From assembly GCA_038120095.1 (NCBI GenBank), contig JAYOKZ010000002.1, forward strand, positions 1-64,000: a stretch of 64,000 nt of DNA. The letters are read 5' to 3'. The stretch comes from UBA2589 sp038120095 (lineage in GTDB: Bacteria > Gemmatimonadota > Gemmatimonadetes > Longimicrobiales > Gaopeijiaceae). Within the stretch, counting starts at the first letter, position 1, and every line of letters starts with the position of its first letter. The notes beneath the pieces are model-generated. The model was not told the origin of the DNA. It did not search any database and was given only the letters and a program-made list of their open reading frames with translations. The position numbers and the translations under genes are program-made. Below, piece after piece: positions 42,037 through 50,891 of the stretch.

Positions 42037-42468
42037 ATGCCGACAACCTCACAGGTTCGCACCCGTCTCAGGTTCGCAGGCCTGGATCACGTGACCCAGC
42101 CGGACGGATCGGGGCGCGTTTCCGTTCGTCTCGAATGGAACGGTGACACGTTTGAAGGCGTGTCCGGGTGCCTTGAGACCCCGCAGGGAGTGATCCGGGC
42201 CGCGTCCAAGGCAGCGCTCCAGGCGATGCTCGCGAGCGCGGAAGACGTGACGTCGAGTGACTTCGATCTCGAGGTCGCGGGGGTCAAGGCGGTGCGAGCC
42301 TTCGACGGATGGGTCGTCGTGACTCGATTGTCCGGTTCGAATGCGTCGACCTCTCACCGTCTGCTCGGAGCAGCTCCCTGCGAAGCTGAGGACGACCTGC
42401 CCGCCGCTGCCGTCCGAGCGGTGCTGAACGCAAGCAACCGGATCCTCGGCCACAGAATCGCCCGCTAG
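42037..42468 (+). CDS. Small cytosolic protein of unknown function
   Basis: The 143-residue product has alternating beta and helical segments (RVSVRLEWNGDTFEG, then VIRAASKAALQAML, a second beta region, and a final helix AAVRAVLNASNRIL). No signal peptide or membrane segment and no recognised family. The start is uncertain; the ATG at 42037 is preferred to 41944 because the upstream codons include a C-tract and look non-coding. It follows the glycosyltransferase fusion by 168 nt and its stop directly abuts the stop of the opposite-strand gene. Confidence 0.6.
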   Translation: MPTTSQVRTRLRFAGLDHVTQPDGSGRVSVRLEWNGDTFEGVSGCLETPQGVIRAASKAALQAMLASAEDVTSSDFDLEVAGVKAVRAFDGWVVVTRLSGSNASTSHRLLGAAPCEAEDDLPAAAVRAVLNASNRILGHRIAR

Positions 42469-43923
42469 CTAGGAAGGCTCGGGTCTTCGTCCCGGCCTGC
42501 GCTCATACCGATGCCACAGCCCGGGCCGCACGGGTATGAAAATCATGTCGAGCGGCCTTCGAGCGCTGATCACGGCAAACACGGAGACACCGCGGTGGAC
42601 GCCCACCCGCAGGATCTGTCCACAGTCGATCGGAAACAAGTCCTCGGATTGTTCGAAGTCAGCGCCCTCGAATTCAATGACCTCACCGTCGAGATACCAG
42701 AAGGCCGCGGCTGCATAGCTGCCCGCGAACGTCATCGCCGGACGCAGTGACCGAATCGGGGCCGGTGGGCTTCCGACCAGAGTATCGCCGGCGGTCGTGA
42801 TCTCGATGGGCACGTTTTGACCGGTCGCGAGGCAGATCGAGGCCGGCTCGCCCGAGAAAGCAGGTAGCGTACCGTCCAAATCGGTGATCAGAACCGTGTC
42901 TGGCGGCGGAGCCGGAATGTAGATCGTGTCGGGCTCGGATCGCGTCATGGGACGAGGTCGGCAGCGGAAGCCTGACTGCCACGGACAGATCGCGGCCGAG
43001 ACGGTGAAACCGAGCTTCCCCTGCTGGTACTCTGAATTCGGGCCGTCAACCGGTTCGTCGTGATTCAGGCCGAGAGCCTGAAGCCCCACGCGCACACCGC
43101 GCCAGTCCATCTGAGCACCGACATTGATATCGAGTCCGTTGTGCTCAGCCATCACGGTCACCTGCACCTCCCTCGCCGCCGGGATGTGGAGGGCCGTACC
43201 GAAGAACCATCCGTTGTTCGTGGTCGGGGCGTAGAAGTCCAGGCCTCCTCCACTCCCGAACATTCCCCCGCCGTAACCCAGGGTGAGGGTCATGTCATGG
43301 GTCGGGATGAACCCGCCTTCCAGCCCCCTCAGGTGGGCCGTTGCCACTCCGTACAGGCTCAGATTGGTGTCGACCTGACGGCCCCCGGTGTACCGCGCAC
43401 GCAAACGCTCGTCGGGGAAGCCGAGACGACCCGGAGCGTACGTCACCCCCGGCGGAAACCCTTGCCCGTCAAACTGCGGAGAGGTCACGTAGCGACCGCC
43501 GACTGCAAACCCAACCCCTTGATCGACAGGCTCCCAGAGTCGGACGCGGCCAAAGAGCCCCCAAACGTCTCCCCCATCCTCGTCGTCGTTGAGAGACTGC
43601 AGGGTCAAGCCAAACTCGGCCCGGTCGAACAACCCCATGGCCGCAGAGACGTCGCCGAAGAATTCACTGCGGCCCGGCCCGAAGCCCGAGGACTGGCCGG
43701 TTCCGTCGACCCGGGTCCTCCGATCCAGAGAACTCCAGAAGCCCGAGAAGGTCGTAATCAGGTTCCCGTGAGGCAGCACGCTCGACACTGGAATGTCAAG
43801 CAAGCCGGACCCGTAACGCTGCGTGCTGGGCATCGTCACCGTCTGCGCGGCCGAGACCGATACGATCACCGCCGAGGCAGCCGACATCAGCAGCGTTACC
43901 GCAACCGGGCGGGCGCTCATCAT
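42469..43923 (-). CDS. Outer-membrane-like exported protein, function unknown
   Basis: The 484-residue product starts with a clear signal peptide (MMSARPVAVTLLMSAASAVI, cleavage near AAQ). The next 300 residues alternate short beta strands rich in glycine and aromatics (GYGGGMFGSGGGLDFYAP, MDWRGVRVGLQALGL), as in outer membrane barrels; YGSGLLDIPVSSVLPHGN recalls barrel plugs. A proline-rich spacer (YIPAPPPDTVLI) leads to a C-terminal domain of about 150 residues. It is the last gene after ccmD (25-nt gap). Whether it belongs to the cytochrome pathway is unclear. Confidence 0.65.
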   Translation of the reverse strand: MMSARPVAVTLLMSAASAVIVSVSAAQTVTMPSTQRYGSGLLDIPVSSVLPHGNLITTFSGFWSSLDRRTRVDGTGQSSGFGPGRSEFFGDVSAAMGLFDRAEFGLTLQSLNDDEDGGDVWGLFGRVRLWEPVDQGVGFAVGGRYVTSPQFDGQGFPPGVTYAPGRLGFPDERLRARYTGGRQVDTNLSLYGVATAHLRGLEGGFIPTHDMTLTLGYGGGMFGSGGGLDFYAPTTNNGWFFGTALHIPAAREVQVTVMAEHNGLDINVGAQMDWRGVRVGLQALGLNHDEPVDGPNSEYQQGKLGFTVSAAICPWQSGFRCRPRPMTRSEPDTIYIPAPPPDTVLITDLDGTLPAFSGEPASICLATGQNVPIEITTAGDTLVGSPPAPIRSLRPAMTFAGSYAAAAFWYLDGEVIEFEGADFEQSEDLFPIDCGQILRVGVHRGVSVFAVISARRPLDMIFIPVRPGLWHRYERRPGRRPEPS

Positions 43924-43948
43924 GAACTTCAGGGGGTGAGCCGGCAGG

Positions 43949-44188
43949 TCAATCGAGAAGGCGATCTTCGAGCGCTTTGAGCCGTCGAGCGATCGAGACG
44001 GCCCAGCCCCCGATGAGCAGAATGACCAGTGAGTACGCAGCGAACACATGCCAGTACGGCCGGAGATTCTGCCGCGCCAGTCCGGCGTTCTGGACAGCAT
44101 CGGCCGATTCCTGAGCTACCCCGGTCGCCGCCACCACAGCCAGGCCGAGGGCAACCAGCACGAGAGACCGTGTCTGAAATTTCTTCAT
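43949..44188 (-). CDS. ccmD: CcmD-like small membrane protein
   Basis: A 79-residue protein with a signal-like first segment (MKKFQTRSLVLVALGLAVVA), then one transmembrane helix (YWHVFAAYSLVILLIGG) and a basic, helical tail (RRLKALEDRL). CcmD proteins have this tail pattern and release holo-CcmE from the CcmABC transporter. The extra N-terminal hydrophobic segment is seen in CcmD relatives of some phyla. It lies 16 nt after ccmC, which supports the name. Confidence 0.7.
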   Translation of the reverse strand: MKKFQTRSLVLVALGLAVVAATGVAQESADAVQNAGLARQNLRPYWHVFAAYSLVILLIGGWAVSIARRLKALEDRLLD

Positions 44189-44204
44189 GTTCTTGCCGGG
44201 AGTG

Positions 44205-44897
44205 TCATGCCGCGGAGCGGGCCCGAAGGTCAGATTCACTTCGGAGCCCCTCAACGGCGTAGCGGAAAAGAAAAAGCCCAAAGAAGAGGGTCGTGAACAC
44301 GAGGACGCCAAAGAGCAGCGTGATCAACATGTCGCCGGGAAGCGTCGGGCCGTCAGGTCTTGCGACGACAGGCTCCGGGTGAAGCGAGCGAAACCAGATC
44401 ACGCTCAGGTGAATGAAGGGGATGTCGAGTGCTCCCACGATCGCCACGACCGCGGCGAAGCGCTTCCCTTTCTCGGGATCCTCCGTGGCATTCCGGACCA
44501 TGAAGTACCCGAGGAAGATGAACCAGAGCAACAACGTGAGCGTCAGCCGCGGCTCCCACGTCCAGTACGTTCCCCAGGCGATCTTCCCCCACAGTGGCCC
44601 GGTCGTGAGCACCAGGGTGGCAAAGACGAGTCCCCCCTCGATCGCACACATCGCTGCTCGATCCAGTCGCTCATCGCGCAACCACAGATACATCCCACTC
44701 GCCAGCGCTGCGAACCCGATCGCCAGGAAGCTCGTCCACGCCGCCGGCACGTGGACATAGAAAATCCGCTGCACGACCCCCTGGTTCACCTCCGTCGGCA
44801 CCCAGAAGAACACCATCCAGTAGAGCGCGACCAGGCCAAGAAGGCCGGCGAGCGTGAGCGCGATCGCCGCTCGTCTCGTTCCTGCCGTCGACATCAA
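44205..44897 (-). CDS. ccmC: CcmC haem-handling protein
   Basis: Six-helix inner membrane protein of 230 residues. It has the tryptophan-rich motif WGTYWTWEPRLT between conserved histidines (FYVHVPAAW and IHLSVIWFRSLH) that hold haem for attachment to CcmE. It overlaps ccmB by 4 bp and is followed by ccmD, the classical order. Confidence 0.93.
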   Translation of the reverse strand: MMSTAGTRRAAIALTLAGLLGLVALYWMVFFWVPTEVNQGVVQRIFYVHVPAAWTSFLAIGFAALASGMYLWLRDERLDRAAMCAIEGGLVFATLVLTTGPLWGKIAWGTYWTWEPRLTLTLLLWFIFLGYFMVRNATEDPEKGKRFAAVVAIVGALDIPFIHLSVIWFRSLHPEPVVARPDGPTLPGDMLITLLFGVLVFTTLFFGLFLFRYAVEGLRSESDLRARSAA

Positions 44898-45574
44898 TCC
44901 TCCACCACGTAACGGAAGAGCACCGCACCCGCCGCAACAGCGGCCAATGCGAAGGCCCCGAGCATTCGGACATTCGCTTCAACTTCGTCGAAGGGTCGTC
45001 CGGCAATCAGTCGGGTAGTCGTACCCACACCGTAGATCACCATCGGTACCAGCAACGGGAACAGAAGCACCGGAAGAAGAGTCTCGCCCATATTCGTTCC
45101 TGTCGACACCGCCGCGAAGAGTGTCCCCAGCGCAACGAAGCCCAGCGCTCCTACACCGAGTACCAGAGCGACCCAGGGGAAGTTCGATCCCACTTCGAGC
45201 CCGAAGAAGACCGCGAAGACACCGAGGACCAGCAGCGACATCGCATACAGCAGGACGAAATTGGCCGCTGTCTTGGCGAGAAAGATGGCATCCTTGGGCG
45301 CTGGGGACATCAGCACACCCTGAAACGCACCGTCTTCTGCTTCGAGTTGGAACGTCCGCCCCACCCCGATCAGGCCACCGAAGACCAGCGTCATCCAGAT
45401 GAGCCCTGCCGCGACATCCTGCGTTCGCGTCGTCGTCGTATCGATCGAGAAGTTGAAAAGGACACCGGCCAGCACGGCGAACGCCGCCATCGAAGCGATA
45501 CGCTCCCGGGACCGGATCTCGAGAACGAGATCCTTCCAGATGATGACCCACACCTGTTTCCAGTAGGTGGTCAT
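44894..45574 (-). CDS. ccmB: CcmB, membrane subunit of the haem-maturation ABC transporter
   Basis: The 226-residue protein has six hydrophobic helices and the CcmB landmarks KDLVLEIRSRERI, LIWMTLVFGGLIG, EDGAFQGVLMSP and LLFPLLVPMVIYG. The ATG at 45574 is chosen because it overlaps the ccmA stop by 4 bp and starts the conserved MTTYWKQVWVIIWKD. It works with CcmA to release haem-CcmE from CcmCD. Confidence 0.93.
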   Translation of the reverse strand: MTTYWKQVWVIIWKDLVLEIRSRERIASMAAFAVLAGVLFNFSIDTTTTRTQDVAAGLIWMTLVFGGLIGVGRTFQLEAEDGAFQGVLMSPAPKDAIFLAKTAANFVLLYAMSLLVLGVFAVFFGLEVGSNFPWVALVLGVGALGFVALGTLFAAVSTGTNMGETLLPVLLFPLLVPMVIYGVGTTTRLIAGRPFDEVEANVRMLGAFALAAVAAGAVLFRYVVED

Positions 45575-46293
45575 GCACGTCCCTCCACCACGTCGTGGTA
45601 CAGTCGCTCGAAGGCGTCCCGGTCGACTCCGGCATTCAATCCCTCCCACGCGAACTCGCCCGCCACCTGGACTGCGAGACGAGTCGCCATCGCGAGGCCC
45701 TCGCGAAGGTTGTGGGTGACCATGACGACGGTTCGCCGACCATCCCGGAGTTCTCCAAGCACACTCCGCAGAACCGAGGCAGCCGACGGATCGAGCCCCG
45801 TGTACGGCTCGTCGAGCAGGACGAGATCGGGATCGTGGAGTAGCGCACGAGCCAGCGACAGGCGTTGGCGCATGCCGTGTGAGAGCTGACGGACCTCGAA
45901 ACGCGCTCGACTCTCGAGCCCGACACGCGCGAGTCGAGCAGGAACTCGCTCATCGAGGTCCTTCAGACCGAAAAGCGATCCGTAGAAGCGCAGGTTCTCT
46001 TCTGCGGTCAGGCGACCGTACAGGAAGCCCCGGTGCGACATCATCCCGATCCGGTGCTGCCAGTCATGATCGGAGAAAGAGAGGGGCTGGCCCCGCACTC
46101 GCACAGTACCCGCGGACGGCCTCATCGCTCCCCCGAGCATGCTGAGAAGCGAAGACTTGCCGGCTCCGTTCGGGCCGAAGATGGTCAGGAACTCCCCGGC
46201 TGCCATGGCCAGATCCAGACCTCTGACGGCGATGACCGAGCCGTACTCACGGCGAAGGCCCCGGGCCTCCAGCACGACCTCGTCCTCGATCAT
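45571..46293 (-). CDS. ccmA: CcmA, ATPase subunit of the haem-maturation ABC transporter
   Basis: The 240-residue ABC ATPase has FGPNGAGKSSLL (Walker A), the signature LSHGMRQRLSLARALL, VLLDEPYTGLD (Walker B) and a switch histidine in MVTHN. The ATG at 46293 follows a G-rich ribosome site. It overlaps ccmB by 4 bp and lies 61 nt after the zinc-ribbon gene. Confidence 0.92.
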   Translation of the reverse strand: MIEDEVVLEARGLRREYGSVIAVRGLDLAMAAGEFLTIFGPNGAGKSSLLSMLGGAMRPSAGTVRVRGQPLSFSDHDWQHRIGMMSHRGFLYGRLTAEENLRFYGSLFGLKDLDERVPARLARVGLESRARFEVRQLSHGMRQRLSLARALLHDPDLVLLDEPYTGLDPSAASVLRSVLGELRDGRRTVVMVTHNLREGLAMATRLAVQVAGEFAWEGLNAGVDRDAFERLYHDVVEGRA

Positions 46294-46354
46294 TCGCCCC
46301 CCTGATGGGCCGGTTGATCTCCGACCGGCCGGACCGACGATGACACGCCGAGGC

Positions 46355-46786
46355 TCACCCCACCAGGGCGTCGGTGAGCGCACGTCCGCATGCGGAGCAG
46401 AATCGACTGCCATCCGCATTGGTGTAGGCGCACGTCGGGCACGCGACTCCCTCCCTCAGCCTCGCGCGCAGCCGTGTGATCTCCGCTTCAAGTGCCACGT
46501 CTTCACCACCGCGAACCCTGGAGGCTTCATCCGCTTCAAGCGCCGCCAGGGCTTCGGCTGTCAATTCGCTCTTCAGCGCTCGATAGTCCTCTTCATCAAG
46601 CTTTCCGGCCAGGAAATCGTATTCGACGTCACGCAGCGCGAGCAGCGCCACCCGCTTCCTCGCCTCCGTCTCGGTCAACTCATCGTCATCCCGATCGAGA
46701 GAGGCGTGAATTCCCCGCACCACCGGCTGCAGAATGAACAGCACGACCGAGGCGGCGACGAGCGTGACGCCGAAGTAAAGACTCAT
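46355..46786 (-). CDS. CcmI-like membrane protein with C-terminal zinc ribbon
   Basis: The 143-residue product has an N-terminal transmembrane helix (YFGVTLVAASVVLFILQPVV) and a helical segment LALRDVEYDFLAGKLDEEDY (41-75 region), which is typical of the first half of CcmI. The TPR half is replaced by a short coiled coil and a zinc ribbon with Cys116, Cys119, Cys130 and Cys133 (CPTCAYTNADGSRFCSACG). It sits between ccmF and ccmA. It may take the place of CcmI in apocytochrome handling, but that is inference. It starts 19 nt after the ccmF stop. Confidence 0.75.
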   Translation of the reverse strand: MSLYFGVTLVAASVVLFILQPVVRGIHASLDRDDDELTETEARKRVALLALRDVEYDFLAGKLDEEDYRALKSELTAEALAALEADEASRVRGGEDVALEAEITRLRARLREGVACPTCAYTNADGSRFCSACGRALTDALVG

Positions 46787-46805
46787 CGCGGAGCGCCTCG
46801 CGGAA

Positions 46806-48866
46806 TCAGTCCGCCCCCGCGGCCGCCGGTTGCGGCGATCCTGGAGACCGTTCTCGGGCCGTACGGGTGCGATCCACACTCGGCCACAGGGCGATCACCG
46901 TGCCAAGCGCGATGAACAGGCATCCGATCCAGATCCAGTTGACGAGCGGTTTGATGAGGACCTGGAGATCGATTCCCTGCGCGCCCGGGTCGTTACGCAG
47001 AGCACCGCCGCTGTCGTTCATCGCCGAAAGGATCAGGTACAGGTCTTCCTGAATGATCGATCGGATGCCCACCTCGGTCATCGGCTGAGTGTCCCGGTTC
47101 GTGTACTGACGCTTCTCCGTGGTGAGCACGCCCTGCGGAACTCCGTCCCGCCGAACCGACACCGTGGCGATCGCCTGCCAGAGGAGGTTCCGTTCCCCTC
47201 GGCCGATCGACATCGAGAGCCCTTCGTACGTCAGCTGATACGTGTGTCCGAAGGGTGATGCGACCTCGACCACGTCACCCGGTTCCACATTGAATCGACT
47301 GTCCGTGTTGTACCCGGCACCGGCAAAGCCAATGCACATCAAAACGAAGCCGACATGGACCGTGTAACCACCCCAGCGCCGCCGATTGCGCGTAATGAGG
47401 TGGAAGAAGGCAACCAGATATCCTTCCCCCTCGATGCGAGCCCTTGCACGCGTACCCTTCCAGAATTCCGTGGCAATAATCGTCAGCACAAACGCCGAAA
47501 TACTCCACGTCACCAGCGCCAGCTCGTGCCGGGCTCCCAGTGCGTAGAGGGCGATCCCGGTGACGGCCCCGATCGTGACGGGAATCGAGAAATTCTTCTG
47601 AAGGTTGCGCTTCGTGGCCCTGCGCCACGCGATGACGGGACCGATCCCCACAAGCGTGAGCAAAAGAAGTCCAATCGGGAAGTTGACCCTCTCGAAGAAC
47701 GGAGGACCAACCGAAATCTCCTGGCCCGTGAAGCCCTCCGAAATCAGAGGGAAGAGGGTCCCCCACATCACCGAGAACGCCGCACCGAGCAGGAGCAGGT
47801 TGTTGAACAGGAACGCCGACTCGCGCGACACGAACGACTCGATCTGGTTCTCCGACCGCAGCTGGGGGAGCCGGTATAGGATCAGGATGATCGACGCGCC
47901 CAGCACCGTCCCCATGAAACCGAGGAAGATGTAGGCGATCTTCAGTTCCTGTGCGAACGAGTGCACCGATTCGATCAATCCTGACCGTGTCAGGAACGTG
48001 GCGAAGATCGTGAGGAGGAACGTCAGCATCACGAGCGACATGTTCCAGACCTTCAGCATCCCACGATTTTCCTGGATCTGAATCGAGTGCAGGAACGCCG
48101 TCGCCGTCAGCCACGGCAGCAGAGAGGCGTTTTCGACCGGATCCCAGAACCAGTAGCCGCCCCAACCCAGTTCCTCGTACGCCCAGCGCATCCCGAATAC
48201 GATGCCCACCGAGAGGAACAGCCAGCTCGTGAGGATCCACCGTCGCGTGAGCTGAATCCAGCGGGCGTCCAGCCGCCCGTTGAGCAGAGCAGCCACCGCG
48301 AACGCGAACGGAATCGTGAATGCCGTGAAGCCCAGATACAGCGTCGGTGGGTGAATCGTCATCCAGTAATTCTGGAGCTGGGGATTCAGACCACGGCCGT
48401 CAGCCGGAGTGAACTCCAGGCGCTCGAACGGATTCACGTCGGCGAAGAGCAGCACGACGATGAAAAACAGCATGATCGTCTGAAGAACGGCCGCCACGTA
48501 CGGCATGAACTCGCGGTTCTTCGACCGGTTCAGGAAGACGGTGATCACCCCGAACAGCGCGACAAGTACGGCCCAGAAGAGCAACGATCCTCGCTGCCCT
48601 GCCCAGAGGCCGGTCACCTTGTAGAAAAGTTCGAGATTGGCGTTCGAATAATTCGCGACGTACCAGTATTCGAAGCGATCGCCGAGGAAGGCGGAACTGA
48701 CGCCCAGACACGCAGTCAGGAGAAGCCCGAAGACGGCGTAGATGCTCCGTTCGGCACTGAGGACGAGATCCCCCCGCAGCGTCCGGCCGCCGGCGTAGCC
48801 CAGAACCATGCCCCACGCGGCCACCGGAAGTGAGATCCAGAGAGCGAACTCTCCCAGTATGGTCAC
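46806..48866 (-). CDS. ccmF: CcmF cytochrome c haem lyase subunit
   Basis: The 686-residue polytopic protein has the WGGYWFWDPVENASLLPW motif between conserved histidines (TIHPPTLYLG and AFLHSIQIQ) and the C-terminal region with GGYTVHVGFVLM. CcmF takes haem from CcmE and attaches it to apocytochrome. It overlaps ccmE by 4 bp. No separate CcmH or CcmG gene is seen next to it. Confidence 0.95.
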   Translation of the reverse strand: MTILGEFALWISLPVAAWGMVLGYAGGRTLRGDLVLSAERSIYAVFGLLLTACLGVSSAFLGDRFEYWYVANYSNANLELFYKVTGLWAGQRGSLLFWAVLVALFGVITVFLNRSKNREFMPYVAAVLQTIMLFFIVVLLFADVNPFERLEFTPADGRGLNPQLQNYWMTIHPPTLYLGFTAFTIPFAFAVAALLNGRLDARWIQLTRRWILTSWLFLSVGIVFGMRWAYEELGWGGYWFWDPVENASLLPWLTATAFLHSIQIQENRGMLKVWNMSLVMLTFLLTIFATFLTRSGLIESVHSFAQELKIAYIFLGFMGTVLGASIILILYRLPQLRSENQIESFVSRESAFLFNNLLLLGAAFSVMWGTLFPLISEGFTGQEISVGPPFFERVNFPIGLLLLTLVGIGPVIAWRRATKRNLQKNFSIPVTIGAVTGIALYALGARHELALVTWSISAFVLTIIATEFWKGTRARARIEGEGYLVAFFHLITRNRRRWGGYTVHVGFVLMCIGFAGAGYNTDSRFNVEPGDVVEVASPFGHTYQLTYEGLSMSIGRGERNLLWQAIATVSVRRDGVPQGVLTTEKRQYTNRDTQPMTEVGIRSIIQEDLYLILSAMNDSGGALRNDPGAQGIDLQVLIKPLVNWIWIGCLFIALGTVIALWPSVDRTRTARERSPGSPQPAAAGAD

Positions 48867-49294
48867 GGACCGGTCCCTGCGAGCTCCTCAGGCGACGCTT
48901 CATAGCGGCTACCGCACTTGGTCAGGAGCGTGGTCGCCTCAAACACCCCATCCGACCGCAACTTGCCCTCGATCACGACCTCGACGTCATCCGTGAACGT
49001 GTCAGGCAACGCATCCCGATACTCGACGACAAACGATACGGACTCGTCGACGAGGTCCCGGACGGTGAAGACATGCAGCAGTTCCCCCTCGACGCGAGCG
49101 TACGTGCCAGGCACGACCATACCGCCGACCTTAACGCCGACGTCATGAAACGAGGGATCCTCGCCCACCCTCTCGACGAGTTCGACGGGGGTCAGATAAT
49201 ACACCATGGTTTCACTGACGCCGGTCCAGATCAGATAGGTCACGACGGCAGCTACGCCGACGAGACCGACCATGAATCTTCCGTTCTTTTTCAT
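48863..49294 (-). CDS. ccmE: CcmE haem chaperone, cysteine (CxxxY) variant
   Basis: The 143-residue protein has an N-terminal membrane anchor (FMVGLVGVAAVVTYLIW), an OB-fold domain (VGGMVVPGTYARVEGELLHVF, in two parts; FEATTLLTKC), and the haem-binding tail. The usual HxxxY haem site is CGSRY, i.e. Cys127 and Tyr131. Cysteine variants of CcmE are known from archaea and some deltaproteobacteria-type systems that lack CcmH. The ATG at 49294 is chosen over an upstream start at 49324 because it begins the membrane helix with a basic N-terminus. It is the first gene of the ccm operon. Confidence 0.92.
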   Translation of the reverse strand: MKKNGRFMVGLVGVAAVVTYLIWTGVSETMVYYLTPVELVERVGEDPSFHDVGVKVGGMVVPGTYARVEGELLHVFTVRDLVDESVSFVVEYRDALPDTFTDDVEVVIEGKLRSDGVFEATTLLTKCGSRYEASPEELAGTGP

Positions 49295-49390
49295 AGCGAT
49301 GACTCCGAGCCCTGTCTTGCACACGAGGCTGGAAGTTAGCCTGACGGCCGCACCTGCGAAAAGTCCGGAAAACTTCCTACGGCACAGGCG

Positions 49391-50887
49391 TCATCCCTGA
49401 TCGCGTGCCCATGAGAGACTGGCTCGCACCGCTCGGTTCCAACCGGCCATGGCGGTCTGTCGCCGGTCGCGGGCATCGCCCGGCTCGAAGCGATTCGAAC
49501 TGCCCTGAGCCGCGACGAACTCCTCGGCGTTCGACCACAAGCCGGCCGCAAGTCCGGCAAGCCCCGCGGCGCCCAGCGCCGTCGTCTCGACCATGGGCGG
49601 TCGTCGCACGGGCACCCCGATCACGTCCGACTGAAACTGCATCAGCCAGTCGTTCAACGACGCGCCCCCATCTACCCGCAGTTCCGACGTCCGTACCCCG
49701 GAGTCAGCCTCCATGGCGCGAAGGACCTCGGTCGTGCCGAACGCCATCGCCTCAAGCGCCGCACGAACGATGTGAGATGCTGACGTACCCCGGGTCAGAC
49801 CGAACACTGCGCCACGGGCTTGCGCCTCCCAGTGGGGCGCGCCCAGGCCCACGAATCCGGGCACGAAGAAGACGCCTCCATTATCGTCCAGCTCTGCCGC
49901 CATCGTCTCGGATTGCTCTGCCGACGAGATGAGACCGAGTTCGTCACGCAGCCACTGGATGGCCGCTCCGGCGATGAAGACCGAGCCCTCGAGCGCGTAG
50001 GCCAGCTGTCCCGAGGCGTCGCACGCTGCCGTCGTGAGGAGTCCGTGCTGCGACCGGACGACCGTCTGACCCGTGTGGAGCAGGAGAAAGGCTCCGGTTC
50101 CGTACGTATTCTTGGCGAGCCCCTCCACCCAGCAGCCCTGTCCGAAGAGCGCGGCCTGCTGATCACCGGCCACCCCCTCGATGGGCACCGCGATCCCGAG
50201 GTGGTCACCGCGACTGACTCCGAAGTGTCCCGAGCTGGGTCGAACGTCGGGCAGGATCCGTCGAGGAACACCGAGCACGTCCAGAGCCCACGGGTCCCAC
50301 GCTGCGTCACCGAGGTGGAACAACATCGTCCGCGAGGCGTTGGTCGGGTCGGTGACGTGGGCTTCACCATCGGTAAGTCGAGCAATCAGCCACGAGTCGA
50401 TGGTCCCGACCGCGAGCTCCCCGGCCTCGGCCCGCCTGCGCAGACCGGGCTCCGATTCCAGGAGCCAGGCGATCTTGGTGCCCGAGAAGTAGGGGTCGAG
50501 CACGAGGCCCGTGCGGCGTCGTACCTCAGCCTCGTGACCCGCCGCCTTCAGGGCGCGACACATAGGCTGCGTACGCCGGTCCTGCCACACGATCGCGCGA
50601 TGAACCGGCTCGAGCGTCTCTCGGTCCCAGAGCACGACCGTCTCGCGCTGGTTCGTGATTCCGATCGAGCGCACGTCGGCGTCGTTCGCGGCATCGAGCG
50701 CCTCGCGGGCGACGCGACACGTGACGTTCCAGATCTCCTCGGCATCATGCTCGACCCAGCCGGGCTCCGGGAAGTGCTGGGTGAACTCGGAGTACCCTCG
50801 CCCGAGCACGCGGCCATCGCTTCCAACGACGAGGCAGGTGGTCCCCGTCGTCCCCTGGTCGATGGCGAGAACCGCGGGGACGCTCAT
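49391..50887 (-). CDS. glpK: Glycerol kinase
   Basis: Phosphorylates glycerol to sn-glycerol 3-phosphate. The 498-residue FGGY kinase has AIDQGTTGTT, the substrate segment TNQRETVVLWDRETLEPVHR, IGTIDSWL-like VGTIDSWLIARLT, GDQQAALFGQGC, GTGAFLLLHTG, and the ATP-binding FVPGFVGLGAPHW and DGGASLNDWLMQ. Start at the ATG at 50887, 4 nt after the maf stop. No glycerol transporter or GlpD is adjacent. Confidence 0.94.
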   Translation of the reverse strand: MSVPAVLAIDQGTTGTTCLVVGSDGRVLGRGYSEFTQHFPEPGWVEHDAEEIWNVTCRVAREALDAANDADVRSIGITNQRETVVLWDRETLEPVHRAIVWQDRRTQPMCRALKAAGHEAEVRRRTGLVLDPYFSGTKIAWLLESEPGLRRRAEAGELAVGTIDSWLIARLTDGEAHVTDPTNASRTMLFHLGDAAWDPWALDVLGVPRRILPDVRPSSGHFGVSRGDHLGIAVPIEGVAGDQQAALFGQGCWVEGLAKNTYGTGAFLLLHTGQTVVRSQHGLLTTAACDASGQLAYALEGSVFIAGAAIQWLRDELGLISSAEQSETMAAELDDNGGVFFVPGFVGLGAPHWEAQARGAVFGLTRGTSASHIVRAALEAMAFGTTEVLRAMEADSGVRTSELRVDGGASLNDWLMQFQSDVIGVPVRRPPMVETTALGAAGLAGLAAGLWSNAEEFVAAQGSSNRFEPGDARDRRQTAMAGWNRAVRASLSWARDQG

Positions 50888-50891
50888 GGAT

